Positions 16,989-26,383 of a stretch of 64,000 bases of DNA are shown here, piece after piece; position 1 is the first letter of the stretch, and the number at the start of each line of letters is the position of its first letter. The translations under genes were made by a program, and so were the position numbers. The DNA is taken from the NCBI RefSeq assembly GCF_042676605.1, contig NZ_JBHTHQ010000021.1, positions 186,001-250,000 of the forward strand. Reading direction: 5' to 3'. The notes below the pieces were generated by a model. The model saw only the letters and a list, made by a program, of their open reading frames with translations. It was not told the DNA's origin and searched no databases. The stretch is from Alloscardovia venturai (lineage in GTDB: Bacteria; Actinomycetota; Actinomycetes; Actinomycetales; Bifidobacteriaceae).

Positions 16989-17474
16989 ATGGCACTTCGT
17001 GACATTCGTGTAGTACCAGATCCCGTCCTTCGCACACCATGCGACGAAATTGCGGAGATTACACCAGCGATTGAGTCTCTTGTACAGGATTTATTGGACA
17101 CAGTTGACGATCCGGGTCGAGCGGGATTATCAGCAAATCAAATTGGTGTGTCCCTGCGAGCATTCTCGTATAACATCGACGGCCGTGTCGGCTATGTCTT
17201 GAACCCAGTCCTCGTTGAAAAATCTGGAGAACAGTACGGTGATGAGGGATGTCTATCTGTTCCGGGGCTATGGTACAAGACACGCCGTGCAGACTATGCC
17301 AAGGTAGAAGGTATAAATCTTCGTGGCGAAAAAGTAGTGCTAGAGGGGTCGGGTCTCATGGGACGTATGCTTCAGCATGAGTGCGACCACCTCGATGGAC
17401 ATGTATATTTAGATCGTCTGGAGAAGGAAGAACGACGTGCTGCTATGCGACAGATACGTAAACAAAACAGGTAG
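16989..17474 (+). CDS. def: Peptide deformylase
   Basis: Removes the N-formyl group from nascent proteins. The three family motifs are present: GLSANQIG at 46-53, EGCLS at 86-90 (metal ligand Cys88) and QHECDHLDG at 129-137 (His130, catalytic Glu131, His134). 161 residues, normal length. The start is coupled to the end of fadD (AGGAGTAGG just upstream), so both are on one message. Confidence 0.97.
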   Translation: MALRDIRVVPDPVLRTPCDEIAEITPAIESLVQDLLDTVDDPGRAGLSANQIGVSLRAFSYNIDGRVGYVLNPVLVEKSGEQYGDEGCLSVPGLWYKTRRADYAKVEGINLRGEKVVLEGSGLMGRMLQHECDHLDGHVYLDRLEKEERRAAMRQIRKQNR

Positions 17475-17505
17475 TCTTCTTACAGTAGATAAGTAGGCAT
17501 GTATG

Positions 17506-17537
17506 TATGCAGGTTCTAGTAATCTAGAATCTGCATA
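17506..17537 (+). terminator. Long stem-loop after def
   Basis: A 14-base stem (17506-17519 with 17524-17537, one G-T pair) and 4-base loop, followed by TCTGTATTTTG. It is probably the end of the fadD-def transcript. The tail is not a strong T-run. Confidence 0.6.
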
Positions 17538-17711
17538 TCTGTATTTTGAGCTTGTGTATTCGCACGAACACATGCTCGAGAAATTATCGTCTAGTGATGT
17601 GCAATTCGCGCTATGTGTGCGACGATTCATGTCGGTCGACTATGGAGCTATGCTCCAAAAGTTGTACGTGAATTTGCATAGCCAGGCAAGAACCGACAGA
17701 AAGGTATACCC

Positions 17712-18533
17712 ATGGCAGAAATTACCATGAGCCAGATGCTTAAGGCTGGCGTTCATTTTGGTCATCAGACCCGTCGTTGGAACCCTAAGATGAAGCAGTA
17801 CATCTTGACAGAGCGCAACGGCATTCATATCATCAATCTGTTCAAGTCCCTTGACCTCATTGATCAGGCTTATGACTTTGTTAAGCAGACTGTAGCTCAC
17901 AATGGTACCATACTCTTCGTTGGTACTAAGAAGCAGGCTGCACAGGCTGTATCTTCTGAGGCTTCTCGTGTAAATATGCCATACGTCTCTGAGCGTTGGT
18001 TGGGTGGTATGCTCACTAACTTCCAGACCGTATCCAAGCGTGTTGTACGCATGAAGGAACTCGAAGAGATGGACTTTGCTGATGTAAAGTCCAGCGGTTT
18101 GACCAAGAAAGAGCTCCTTCTTCTTGAGCGTGAAAAGGAAAAGCTCGTCAAGCAGCTTGGCGGTATCCGTAACATGGACCGCACTCCTTCAGCAATGTTC
18201 GTCGTCGACATCAATAAGGAAGCTCTCGCAGTTGAAGAAGCTCACAAGCTTGGCATCCCTGTAGTAGCTCTTGTGGATACGAACACTGACCCAGAAACTG
18301 TAGATTACCCAATCCCAGCGAATGATGATGCAATCCGCGCAATTGAGCTCCTTACTGCTTTGATGGCAGATGCAGTAGCTGACGGCTTGCTTGCACGCGG
18401 CGGAAAGGGTGCTGCAAATGCAGCTTCATCTGAGCAACCATTGGCTGAGTGGGAAACTGAACTCTTGAAGTCTGACGCAAAGACCGAGGAAACTCCAGCG
18501 CAAGCAGAAGCTGAAGCACCAAAGGCTGAGTAA
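17712..18533 (+). CDS. rpsB: 30S ribosomal protein S2
   Basis: Small-subunit ribosomal protein. The N-terminus MSQMLKAGVHFGHQTRRWNP is the S2 signature, followed by TNFQTVSKRV near 100 and the conserved DxxxExxAVxEA region. 273 residues, with an Ala/Glu-rich C-terminal tail common in actinobacteria. A 178-base leader separates it from the def stem-loop and holds a small hairpin (TGGAGC/GCTCCA, 17643-17657). Strong codon bias. Starts the rpsB-tsf unit. Confidence 0.98.
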   Translation: MAEITMSQMLKAGVHFGHQTRRWNPKMKQYILTERNGIHIINLFKSLDLIDQAYDFVKQTVAHNGTILFVGTKKQAAQAVSSEASRVNMPYVSERWLGGMLTNFQTVSKRVVRMKELEEMDFADVKSSGLTKKELLLLEREKEKLVKQLGGIRNMDRTPSAMFVVDINKEALAVEEAHKLGIPVVALVDTNTDPETVDYPIPANDDAIRAIELLTALMADAVADGLLARGGKGAANAASSEQPLAEWETELLKSDAKTEETPAQAEAEAPKAE

Positions 18534-18572
18534 GTCACTACAATCCAAGTTTTTAGTTTTGAGGAGATAAAA

Positions 18573-19427
18573 ATGGCACAGATTACTGCTGCTCTCATCA
18601 AGGAAGTCCGCGAGGCAACCGGCGCAGGTATGATGGATGTGAAGAAAGCTTTGACTGAGGCTGACGGTGACATCGCACGTGCAAAGGAAATTATTCGTGC
18701 TTCCGGTATCAAGGCTGCGGGCGCACGCGAAGGTCGTAAGGCGCAGGAAGGTCTTATCGCATCCTCCGTAGCAGACACAGCTGCGGGCAAGACTGGTTAT
18801 GCAGTTGAGCTCAACTCGGAGACAGATTTCGTAGCTAAGACTGACGCTTTCGTTGAGCTTGGCGAGAAGGTCGTAGCAGCTGTCGTAGTAGCTGGTGCTT
18901 CCAACGCTGATGAAGTACTCGCAGCTTCCACTACGGAAGGTACTGTGAAGGACACTATTGACGAAGCTGGCGCGCTCTTCCATGAGCATGTCAAGCTTGG
19001 TCAGGTTGCAACGGTTTCGGGACCTCATGTAGAAATTTACGCACACCGCAAGTCTGTAGAACTTCCACCATCCATTGTTGCTATGGTTGCAACTGATGAG
19101 AATGGTGCTCAGGTTGCTCACGAGGTTGCTTTGCAGATTTCTGCAATGGCTCCAAAGTGGCTTACTCGCGAGGAAGTCCCAGCAGAAATTGTTGAGTCTG
19201 AGAAGCGTGTTGCTACTGAAAAGTCTCTTGCAGAAGGCAAGCCGGAGAAGATTATTCCAAAGATTGTTGAGGGTCGTATGAATGCCTTCTACAAGGAAGT
19301 TGTGCTTCTTGAGCAGGCTTATGTCAAGGATCCATCTAAGACTATTGGAGATCTCTTCAAGCAGGTCGATGGTCAGGCTCTCGCGTTCGCTCGCGTTGAA
19401 GTTGGCAAGGGCGAAGATGCTGAATAA
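18573..19427 (+). CDS. tsf: Elongation factor Ts
   Basis: Nucleotide exchange factor for EF-Tu. N-terminal LIKEVREATGAGMMDVKKAL at residues 8-27 is the EF-Ts signature, and ELNSETDFVAK near 77 is the EF-Tu contact region. 284 residues. TGAGGAGAT precedes the ATG. It follows rpsB by 39 bases, the near-universal order, and ends at a strong terminator. Confidence 0.98.
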   Translation: MAQITAALIKEVREATGAGMMDVKKALTEADGDIARAKEIIRASGIKAAGAREGRKAQEGLIASSVADTAAGKTGYAVELNSETDFVAKTDAFVELGEKVVAAVVVAGASNADEVLAASTTEGTVKDTIDEAGALFHEHVKLGQVATVSGPHVEIYAHRKSVELPPSIVAMVATDENGAQVAHEVALQISAMAPKWLTREEVPAEIVESEKRVATEKSLAEGKPEKIIPKIVEGRMNAFYKEVVLLEQAYVKDPSKTIGDLFKQVDGQALAFARVEVGKGEDAE

Positions 19428-19452
19428 ATAATTTATTTAGTTTCTTTCATTA

Positions 19453-19486
19453 AGGCGGTTGTCACTACTGGCAACTGCCTTTTTTG
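19453..19486 (+). terminator. Terminator of rpsB-tsf
   Basis: Stem AGGCGGTTG (19453-19461) with CAACTGCCT (19472-19480), one G-U pair, then TTTTTG. It lies 25 bases after the tsf stop. Confidence 0.88.
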
Positions 19487-19542
19487 TATGGCTTATCACG
19501 TAGTATTAAAGCAATTTGTATTCCGATGAAAGGAACGTCGTA

Positions 19543-20259
19543 GTGGCAAAGCAGCGTCGAGTATTGCTGAAGCTTTCAGGAGAAGCATTTGGCGGAGGCT
19601 CTATCGGTTTGGACACTGAGGTTATTCGTCGTATAGCTCAAGAGATTCATGCGGCTGTCGAACAAGGTGTCCAGGTAGCTGTTGTCGTTGGTGGCGGAAA
19701 TTTCTTCCGCGGGGCGCAGCTCAGTAAAGAAGGCCTCGAGCGCAGTAGAGCAGACTATATGGGGATGCTTGGAACTGTGATGAATTGTTTGGCATTGCAA
19801 GACTTCTTAGAGCAGGAGGGGCAGCCGACTAGAGTACAGACCGCTATAACCATGGGACAAGTTGCTGAACCTTATATACCTTTAAAGGCTATCCGCCATA
19901 TGGAGAAAGGACGCGTTGTCATTTTCGGTGCTGGGGCGGGAATGCCATACTTTTCCACGGATACTGTCTCTGTGCAGCGAGCACTTGAGGCAGGCTGTAC
20001 AGAAGTTCTCATGGGTAAGAATGGTGTTGACGGGGTCTATACTGCAGATCCTCGCAAAGACAAGAATGCTACGTTGCTGACATCTGTATCTTTTAACCGT
20101 GCATTGGTAGAAAATCTTGCAGTGATGGATGCCTCTGCTTTGTCTCTAGCACGAGACAACAACATGCGTATTCGTGTCTTTGGTCTTGAAGAAGCGGGTA
20201 ACGTCACTCGTGCTCTTGTGGGTGAGTCGCTTGGCACGTTAGTTTCAAATGAAGACTAG
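19543..20259 (+). CDS. pyrH: UMP kinase
   Basis: Phosphorylates UMP to UDP, essential for pyrimidine nucleotides. Amino-acid-kinase fold with RVLLKLSGEAFGG at the N-terminus, VVVGGGNFFRGAQ near 50 and GTEVLMGKNGVDGVYTADP-like text (CTEVLMGKNGVDG) near 160. GTG start at 19543 chosen from GAAAGGA at 19528-19534; the open frame continues upstream without a site. 238 residues. Precedes frr, the conserved order. Confidence 0.96.
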   Translation: MAKQRRVLLKLSGEAFGGGSIGLDTEVIRRIAQEIHAAVEQGVQVAVVVGGGNFFRGAQLSKEGLERSRADYMGMLGTVMNCLALQDFLEQEGQPTRVQTAITMGQVAEPYIPLKAIRHMEKGRVVIFGAGAGMPYFSTDTVSVQRALEAGCTEVLMGKNGVDGVYTADPRKDKNATLLTSVSFNRALVENLAVMDASALSLARDNNMRIRVFGLEEAGNVTRALVGESLGTLVSNED

Positions 20260-20313
20260 TCCACAGTAGCAAACGAGAGCAGTTAAATATTTCTAGCTAA
20301 TAAAGGAGAAACA

Positions 20314-20868
20314 ATGGCATCCGTAGTCGATCAAGCTCATGAACAGATGAAGAAGACCGTGGAATCTACTCAGGAGAATTTTGCTGGCATTCGTACTGGT
20401 CGTGCAAATCCTGCATTCTTAAATGGTCTCGTCGTAGATTATTATGGTGCTCCGACGCCGATTAAGTCGTTGGCTACAATTGGTGTACCAGATGCACGTA
20501 CCTTAGCAGTTACACCGTTTGATGCTTCGCAAGTAGGAGCTGTAGAGAAAGCTATTCGAGACTCCGATTTGGGAGTCAACCCTCGCCGAGATGGTAATGT
20601 TATCCACGTTACCATGCCTGAGCTTACAGAAGAGCGTCGTAAAGATTATGTCAAGCTTGCTAAGGAAAAAGCTGAGGACGGTAAAGTGGCTATCCGAAAT
20701 ATTCGGCGTAAGACAAAAGAAGGCATCGACGCTGCTATCAAAGATGGTGACTATGGTGAGGATGAGGGCAAGCGTCTCTTGTCCGAGCTTGATAAGGTAA
20801 CAAAGCAAGTTTCTGACGAAATCGATACTATGCTTGCTACCAAAGAGAAAGAGATTCTTTCTGTTTAG
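20314..20868 (+). CDS. frr: Ribosome recycling factor
   Basis: Splits post-termination ribosomes together with EF-G. The sequence reads through the RRF fold: RTGRANPAFLNGLVVDYYG near 27-45, AVEKAIRDSDLGVNP near 80, and EERRKDYVKLAKEKAE near 108. 184 residues, normal length. AAAGGAGAAAC precedes the ATG. 54 bases after pyrH. Confidence 0.98.
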   Translation: MASVVDQAHEQMKKTVESTQENFAGIRTGRANPAFLNGLVVDYYGAPTPIKSLATIGVPDARTLAVTPFDASQVGAVEKAIRDSDLGVNPRRDGNVIHVTMPELTEERRKDYVKLAKEKAEDGKVAIRNIRRKTKEGIDAAIKDGDYGEDEGKRLLSELDKVTKQVSDEIDTMLATKEKEILSV

Positions 20869-20918
20869 TTTTCAGTTTTTGATTTCAACGAATACTTGAA
20901 ACTGACAAGGAGAGTACT

Positions 20919-21884
20919 ATGGGGCACACGGCACGACCAGAAGACGATATCGAGGCGAAGCTTGATGAAATCAACAAACGCACCGGTAGAAATATGGTCC
21001 AAGCTGTGGTCACTGGTGCTCTCCTCGTAATTCTTGTTGTCGCAAGCTTAATTTTTAACACGCAAATATTCTTGTGGCTCGTCATTATCTTCGTATGTAT
21101 CGCTCTGTGGGAGTTGCGCGTTGATTTTTCAACTATTGGGATTCGCATTCCGCTCATTCCTCTTATCATTATGACGGTTGGCACTTTAGCTGCCATCTAC
21201 TACGTTCCAGCTCAGCAGCCTGCTTTGACTGCTGCATTAGGGTGCACGATAACTGCTGCTTTATCTGTTATTTTCTCTTGTTTTGAAAACTTTAAGAGTG
21301 CAAAGGTAGAGCGTTCCTTATCTCAGAAAGCGCCACATTCAAAAAATAATATTGAACACATTGAATTAGAGCATTCCCGTCTCACTCATATTGGTGCTAC
21401 ACTACTTGCGGTTTTTTATATAACAGTACTAGGTAGTTTTATCGTTTTACCTGTTACGCGAGATCATCCTGTTGCGTTTGAGTTTATGGTTATCTTCTTA
21501 CCATCTTTGGGAGATATTGGGGGCTTAGCATTTGGTGCTGCATTTGGTAAACATAAACTTTCACCACGTATTTCTCCTAAAAAGAGCGTAGAGGGTCTGA
21601 TAGGTTCAGTGCTTTTTTCTGCTATAGGTTCTTTTGTTATCGGCGTTTTCGCTTATTCTCATACACAGTTTGCACAGCATGTAGTGGAGCTTATTATTCT
21701 TGGAATTTGTGTCGGAATAGTAGGGCTATTTGGAGATTTATGTGCTTCTATGCTTAAACGAGATATGGGGCTTAAGGATATGGGGACTCTGCTTGCCGGT
21801 CACGGTGGTGTACTTGATAGGGTAGATTCTATTCTGATGTGTGCTCCGGTTATTTGCATACTCATCATGGCTTTAGGGCTGTGA
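20919..21884 (+). CDS. cdsA: Phosphatidate cytidylyltransferase
   Basis: Makes CDP-diacylglycerol, the precursor for the two CDP-alcohol transferases also in this window. About eight membrane segments follow a charged 35-residue N-terminus. The C-terminal signature is KRDMGLKDMGTLLAGHGG then DRVDS, with Ala in place of the usual Pro of LLPGHGG. 321 residues. CAAGGAGAG precedes the ATG. Confidence 0.95.
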   Translation: MGHTARPEDDIEAKLDEINKRTGRNMVQAVVTGALLVILVVASLIFNTQIFLWLVIIFVCIALWELRVDFSTIGIRIPLIPLIIMTVGTLAAIYYVPAQQPALTAALGCTITAALSVIFSCFENFKSAKVERSLSQKAPHSKNNIEHIELEHSRLTHIGATLLAVFYITVLGSFIVLPVTRDHPVAFEFMVIFLPSLGDIGGLAFGAAFGKHKLSPRISPKKSVEGLIGSVLFSAIGSFVIGVFAYSHTQFAQHVVELIILGICVGIVGLFGDLCASMLKRDMGLKDMGTLLAGHGGVLDRVDSILMCAPVICILIMALGL

Positions 21885-21927
21885 AATTACTTCAATAAGA
21901 CCTCGATCATCAGAGAAAGGCGAGATT

Positions 21928-23121
21928 ATGGCTACTCTAGATACTTTAGACCTAGGAAGTGGTATTACTGATGGCGGTACTCATGGTGCGTTTCGCGATG
22001 TATTAGCAAAAAATCACTCTCGCCGTGGTAAAGCTCCGCTTCATCTTGCCGATATGAGTGACGATGAGCGCAAAAATGTTGCACGCGAATTGGGGATGCC
22101 TGCGTTTCGTGTAAAGCAGCTAGCTCAACATTATTTTGCCCACTACAATACTGATGTAGCAACGTACACAGATTTTCCATCAAATTTACGTGAGACGGTA
22201 CAGAAAAGTTTTTTCCCTACTCTTATCGAACCACTTCTTGAGCAGGAAGCCGATAATGGCGAGACAATTAAAACGCTGTGGAAGCTTTTTGACAATTCAC
22301 GCATTGAGTCGGTTTTGATGAAATATCCTAAACGCGTTACCTTGTGTATCTCGAGTCAGGTAGGTTGTGGCATGGATTGCCCATTCTGCGCGACGGGTCG
22401 ACTAGGATTGACACGCAATATGTCGGCAGGAGAGATTCTCGAACAAGTACGCATTGCTGCATTGCAGTGTGAGGAAGGCAAACTACCTGGAGGCCCTACT
22501 CGCTTAAGTAATATTGTCTTTATGGGAATGGGAGAGGCCCTAGGTAACTACAAGGCGATGATGAAAGCGATTCGCCAGATTAGTACTTTACCTCCAGAAG
22601 GATTTGGTATCTCAGCTCGTAACATCACCCTTTCAACTGTTGGAGTAGTACCGGGTATCCGGAAGCTTATCGATGAGCATATCCCTATACGCTTAGCGGT
22701 CTCTCTCCACGCTCCTAGCGATGACTTGCGCGATGAACTTGTTCCAATGAATAAGCGGTTTAATACTACGCAGGTCCTCGATGCTGCACATGACTACTAT
22801 GCAGCAACGAAACGACGTGTAAGCATTGAGTATGCGCTTATGAAAGGTATTAATGATCAAGCGGAGCATGCTCGTCTCTTGGCAAAACGCCTTAACCATT
22901 ATGGTGATGACTGGGTTCATGTTAATCCAATTCCTCTCAATCCTATAGAGGGATCTCGGTGGACAGCCTCTAAGCCAGAGGATGAAGCACAGTTCATTGA
23001 GATTCTTCATAATGCAGGAATTTCTGCCACTTTGCGCGACACGCGTGGATCTGACATCGATGGAGCTTGTGGTCAACTGGCCGCAAAAGAGCTTGCTGAA
23101 GACCTCGTGAGGCGTTCGTAA
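21928..23121 (+). CDS. rlmN: Dual-specificity 23S rRNA/tRNA adenine-C2 methyltransferase RlmN
   Basis: Radical SAM methyltransferase for A2503 of 23S rRNA and A37 of some tRNAs. The cluster motif CGMDCPFC gives Cys147, Cys151 and Cys154, and the catalytic C-terminal Cys is in DIDGACGQL near 382. FMGMGEALGNY is the SAM-binding GGE-like segment. 397 residues, slightly long through the N-terminus. 43 bases after cdsA, closing the rpsB-rlmN block. Confidence 0.96.
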   Translation: MATLDTLDLGSGITDGGTHGAFRDVLAKNHSRRGKAPLHLADMSDDERKNVARELGMPAFRVKQLAQHYFAHYNTDVATYTDFPSNLRETVQKSFFPTLIEPLLEQEADNGETIKTLWKLFDNSRIESVLMKYPKRVTLCISSQVGCGMDCPFCATGRLGLTRNMSAGEILEQVRIAALQCEEGKLPGGPTRLSNIVFMGMGEALGNYKAMMKAIRQISTLPPEGFGISARNITLSTVGVVPGIRKLIDEHIPIRLAVSLHAPSDDLRDELVPMNKRFNTTQVLDAAHDYYAATKRRVSIEYALMKGINDQAEHARLLAKRLNHYGDDWVHVNPIPLNPIEGSRWTASKPEDEAQFIEILHNAGISATLRDTRGSDIDGACGQLAAKELAEDLVRRS

Positions 23122-23196
23122 AAGCTACAAACACGACGCTGAAAGTTCTAGAAAAATCCCAGTGAGTTTTGAGAGAAATTTATCCAAGGAGGAGAT

Positions 23197-23976
23197 GTGG
23201 GATTAGCAGTTCGGGTGATTCCCTGCCTTGATGTCAATGCAGGTCGTGTGGTTAAAGGGGTCAATTTTAAGAATCTGCGCGATGCGGGAGACCCCGTTGA
23301 GCTTGCACGCGAGTACTTTAATCAAGGTGCTGATGAGCTAACCTTTTTGGACATTACTGCATCAAGTGATGAGCGTGAAACAACGTATGATATGGTTCGA
23401 CGCACTGCTGAAGAATTGTTTATACCTTTGACAGTAGGTGGTGGAGTAAGGTCAGTTGAAGATGTAGATCGTTTATTGCGTAGTGGAGCTGACAAGGTCG
23501 GTGTGAATACTGCAGCGATTAATAATCCGCATCTCATTAGCGCCGTGGCAGACCGTTTTGGCGCACAGGTACTGGTGCTTTCTGTGGATGCCATGCGTGA
23601 AGTAACAGTTGATGGTACGCGTCACACAGATTCCGGTTATGAAGTAACAACGATGGGCGGTAAACATCGTACAGGGATTGATGCAGTAGAATGGGCGCAT
23701 CATGCTGCAGAGCTTGGAGCAGGTGAGATTCTTTTAAATTCAATGGATGCTGATGGAACTCAAGACGGTTTTGATCTTCAGATGATTCGCGGCGTTCGCG
23801 CAGCTGTTGATATCCCTATTATTGCTAGCGGTGGCGCAGGTAAAGTGGAAGACTTCCCTCCGGCTATTGAGGCAGGCGCAGATGCGGTGCTTGCAGCTTC
23901 TGTCTTCCATTTTGGAACTGTTACGATTCCTGAAGTTAAAGATGAGCTACGCAAGCACGGCTACGAAGTTAGATGA
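23197..23976 (+). CDS. hisF: Imidazole glycerol phosphate synthase subunit HisF
   Basis: Cyclase subunit that forms imidazole glycerol phosphate and AICAR in histidine synthesis. TIM barrel with the two catalytic aspartates in VIPCLDVNAGRVVKG (residues 7-21) and ILLNSMDADGTQDG near 180. 259 residues. GTG start backed by AAGGAGGA ending two bases upstream of it. The hisH partner is not in the window. Confidence 0.96.
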   Translation: MGLAVRVIPCLDVNAGRVVKGVNFKNLRDAGDPVELAREYFNQGADELTFLDITASSDERETTYDMVRRTAEELFIPLTVGGGVRSVEDVDRLLRSGADKVGVNTAAINNPHLISAVADRFGAQVLVLSVDAMREVTVDGTRHTDSGYEVTTMGGKHRTGIDAVEWAHHAAELGAGEILLNSMDADGTQDGFDLQMIRGVRAAVDIPIIASGGAGKVEDFPPAIEAGADAVLAASVFHFGTVTIPEVKDELRKHGYEVR

Positions 23977-24005
23977 ATTTTAAAAGATATGGAGCAAAGC
24001 GAGAT

Positions 24006-24407
24006 ATGACTACCATAGACAGCAATCAAGATTTCAATGTAAATTTCGACGATATCAAGCCACGGCTTAAACATGATGATTATGGCTTATTCGCAGCTGT
24101 GATTCAGCAGTATGATACGTTACGAGTTCTGATGGTAGGATATATGAATGATGAGGCATTGCATAGAACGCTGACTACTGGTCGCGTGACGTTTTGGTCA
24201 CGCTCACGACAAGAGTACTGGCGTAAGGGAGATACATCAGGGCATGTGCAATTCGTAAAAAAGGTGGAACTAGATTGCGATGGAGATGCTGTGCTTGTTC
24301 AGGTCGACCAAGTCGGAGCAGCGTGCCACACAGGTCAATATTCGTGTTTTGATGAGGGTGGCGTACTCCCAGCGGTTGTGGGATATGCTCCACAAAAGAA
24401 GCTCTGA
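24006..24407 (+). CDS. hisI: Phosphoribosyl-AMP cyclohydrolase
   Basis: Opens the adenine ring of PR-AMP in histidine synthesis. Zn and Mg sites are visible: VTFWSRSRQEYWRKGDTSGH near 65 and the CHTGQYSCF motif near 110. 134 residues from ATG 24006; an in-frame ATG at 23973 overlaps the hisF stop and is an alternative with translational coupling. HisE is a separate gene 2 kb downstream, so this is not the fused HisIE form. Confidence 0.95.
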   Translation: MTTIDSNQDFNVNFDDIKPRLKHDDYGLFAAVIQQYDTLRVLMVGYMNDEALHRTLTTGRVTFWSRSRQEYWRKGDTSGHVQFVKKVELDCDGDAVLVQVDQVGAACHTGQYSCFDEGGVLPAVVGYAPQKKL

Positions 24408-24458
24408 GCAGGTACATGACTTTTGCATGTGTGCATGGAGCATCATAGAACACTCTGA

Positions 24459-24479
24459 CACTCATATAGCACTCATATA
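24459..24479 (+). repeat. Direct repeat CACTCATATA x2 before lgt
   Basis: Exact 10-mers at 24459-24468 and 24470-24479, an 11-base period, in the 118-base hisI-lgt gap. Weaker similar text (ACTTATATG, ACTTATAC) follows. Could be an operator or a slippage product. Confidence 0.5.
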
Positions 24480-24525
24480 ACTTATATGTAACTTAACTTA
24501 TACATTCACGAATGATTGGATTCGC

Positions 24526-25635
24526 ATGAAAAACTTAGCTTATATTCCATCTCCGTCGATATCCAGTTTCCACATAGGGTCATTGACAATCCGTTTCTAC
24601 GCCATTGCTATATTGCTGGGCATTTGTGCTGCGGTGTGGATTACCACGAAGCGGTGGAAGAAATTCGGCGGTACATTCGATCAGATTCTTGATATTGCTA
24701 TTGTTGCCGTTCCTACAGGTATCATTGGGGCGCGCATATATCACATCGTTACTACACCAAACCTCTATTTTGGACCTACAGGAAATTTCGGTGACGTGTG
24801 GAAGATTTGGAACGGTGGTCTAGGAATCTGGGGCGCAGTGCTTGTAGGAGGATTATGTGTCTGGGGCTGGTGTCGCTATAAGAAATATCCAACACCTCTT
24901 CTTGTTGATGCTCTAGCTCCTGGATTGCTTATTGCACAAGCGATTGGACGATTGGGAAATTATTTTAACCAGGAACTCTACGGTGCTCCTACGACACTTC
25001 CGTGGGGCTTGAAGCTGAATAGTTCTGCGTATGCAATTGGCGCGAACGAAGTGTGCTACGACGGTAGTACGTGTCCAACGGGTACACTTTTTCACCCGAC
25101 GTTCCTCTATGAGATACTGTGGAATCTTGTCGGTGCCGCGTTACTTCTCTGGCTTGGAGATAAGCTTGTTCAAAAATTTAAGGCTGGCTCTCTCTTTGCC
25201 CTCTATGTTATGTGGTACACAGCAGGACGAGCATGGATTGAAGCTTTACGAATTGATTTCTCCCATGAAATTCTAGGAATTCGAGTCAACGTGTGGGTCT
25301 CGCTTATCGTTTTTGTATGTGGCGTGGTTGCTTTTGTCCTCATACAACGTAACGGCAAGCTAGAAAGTACCTATACAAAACATCTCGCGTACGTCAGTGA
25401 GCTAGAAGAGCAAGTTGCTGCGGGAAAGATGACGGGACGCCAGTTGAGGGCAAAACTTAATCAGGAATCTCGTGAAGAGCATGCTCGAGCATCGCAACAG
25501 CACTTACATGAAACAGAGGAAGAAAAATCGAAACGAAAGAGTGACAAAGAGTTGTATGAAGAGGCCAAGGAAATCGTAAAGAAACACCATTCGACCCATT
25601 CATCTAAAGCTACTCATGATGTCGCTAATCAATAG
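24526..25635 (+). CDS. lgt: Prolipoprotein diacylglyceryl transferase with long charged tail
   Basis: Transfers diacylglycerol to the lipobox cysteine of prolipoproteins, such as the one encoded at 11.5-13 kb. Seven or so membrane segments, with the Lgt signature GRLGNYFNQELYG near 142-154. The catalytic core ends near residue 275. A hydrophilic tail of about 90 residues follows, rich in Glu, Lys, His and Ser and probably partly coiled coil. No strong Shine-Dalgarno. 83 bases before rpe. Confidence 0.95.
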   Translation: MKNLAYIPSPSISSFHIGSLTIRFYAIAILLGICAAVWITTKRWKKFGGTFDQILDIAIVAVPTGIIGARIYHIVTTPNLYFGPTGNFGDVWKIWNGGLGIWGAVLVGGLCVWGWCRYKKYPTPLLVDALAPGLLIAQAIGRLGNYFNQELYGAPTTLPWGLKLNSSAYAIGANEVCYDGSTCPTGTLFHPTFLYEILWNLVGAALLLWLGDKLVQKFKAGSLFALYVMWYTAGRAWIEALRIDFSHEILGIRVNVWVSLIVFVCGVVAFVLIQRNGKLESTYTKHLAYVSELEEQVAAGKMTGRQLRAKLNQESREEHARASQQHLHETEEEKSKRKSDKELYEEAKEIVKKHHSTHSSKATHDVANQ

Positions 25636-25717
25636 CACAACGAACTAAAACATCAGATACTGAGACAAAAACATCGAGAATCTCCAAGGTCTCGAATTTG
25701 CCATAAAATGAGGAAAC

Positions 25718-26383
25718 ATGACTATTCAAATTGCACCAAGTATTTTATCTGCTGACTTCGTCAACCTTGAGCGTGAGTTGCAAGCTATCAAAACCGCAGA
25801 TTTAGTCCACGTTGATGTGATGGACCACCATTTCGTTCCTAATTTAACGCTTGGTGAGCCTATTGTGAAGCGTATCTGCGAGGTAAGCCCAATTCCTGTT
25901 GACGCACACTTGATGATTGAAGATCCTGATCGGTGGGCTCCTGAATTTGCTCGAGCAGGTGCTGATTCTGTGACGTTCCATATGGGAGCAGCACATGCTC
26001 CAGTGCGTTTAGCGCGCCAACTTCATGACATGGGTACAAAAGCTTGCTTCGCAGTTCGTCCAGCTGAGCCGGTAGAGCCAATATTTGATATTCTCGATGA
26101 GTTTGACATGATTCTTATCATGACTGTTGAGCCAGGTTTCGGCGGGCAGAAATTCCTTGATAATCAAATGAGCAAAGTTCGCCGTTTACGTGATGAGATT
26201 ACTCGTCGTGGGCTTGACGTCAAGATACAGGTCGACGGCGGGGTAAGCCCGACCACCGCCCCAATTGTTGCAGCTGCTGGTGCAGATGTTCTCGTGGCAG
26301 GTTCTGCTGTATACGGTACTGAAGACCCAGCTCAGGCAATTGCAGACATTCGAGCTAACGCACAGGAGGCATTTCGCGCATGA
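25718..26383 (+). CDS. rpe: Ribulose-phosphate 3-epimerase
   Basis: Interconverts ribulose-5-P and xylulose-5-P, feeding the tkt/tal reactions encoded at the window's end. Signature segments: APSILSADFVNLERE at residues 6-20, HVDVMDHHFVPN near 31 (metal His/Asp), LIMTVEPGFGGQKF near 128 and VDGGVSP near 172. 221 residues. GAGGAAAC precedes the ATG. Its stop overlaps the hisE start by four bases (ATGA). Confidence 0.97.
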   Translation: MTIQIAPSILSADFVNLERELQAIKTADLVHVDVMDHHFVPNLTLGEPIVKRICEVSPIPVDAHLMIEDPDRWAPEFARAGADSVTFHMGAAHAPVRLARQLHDMGTKACFAVRPAEPVEPIFDILDEFDMILIMTVEPGFGGQKFLDNQMSKVRRLRDEITRRGLDVKIQVDGGVSPTTAPIVAAAGADVLVAGSAVYGTEDPAQAIADIRANAQEAFRA

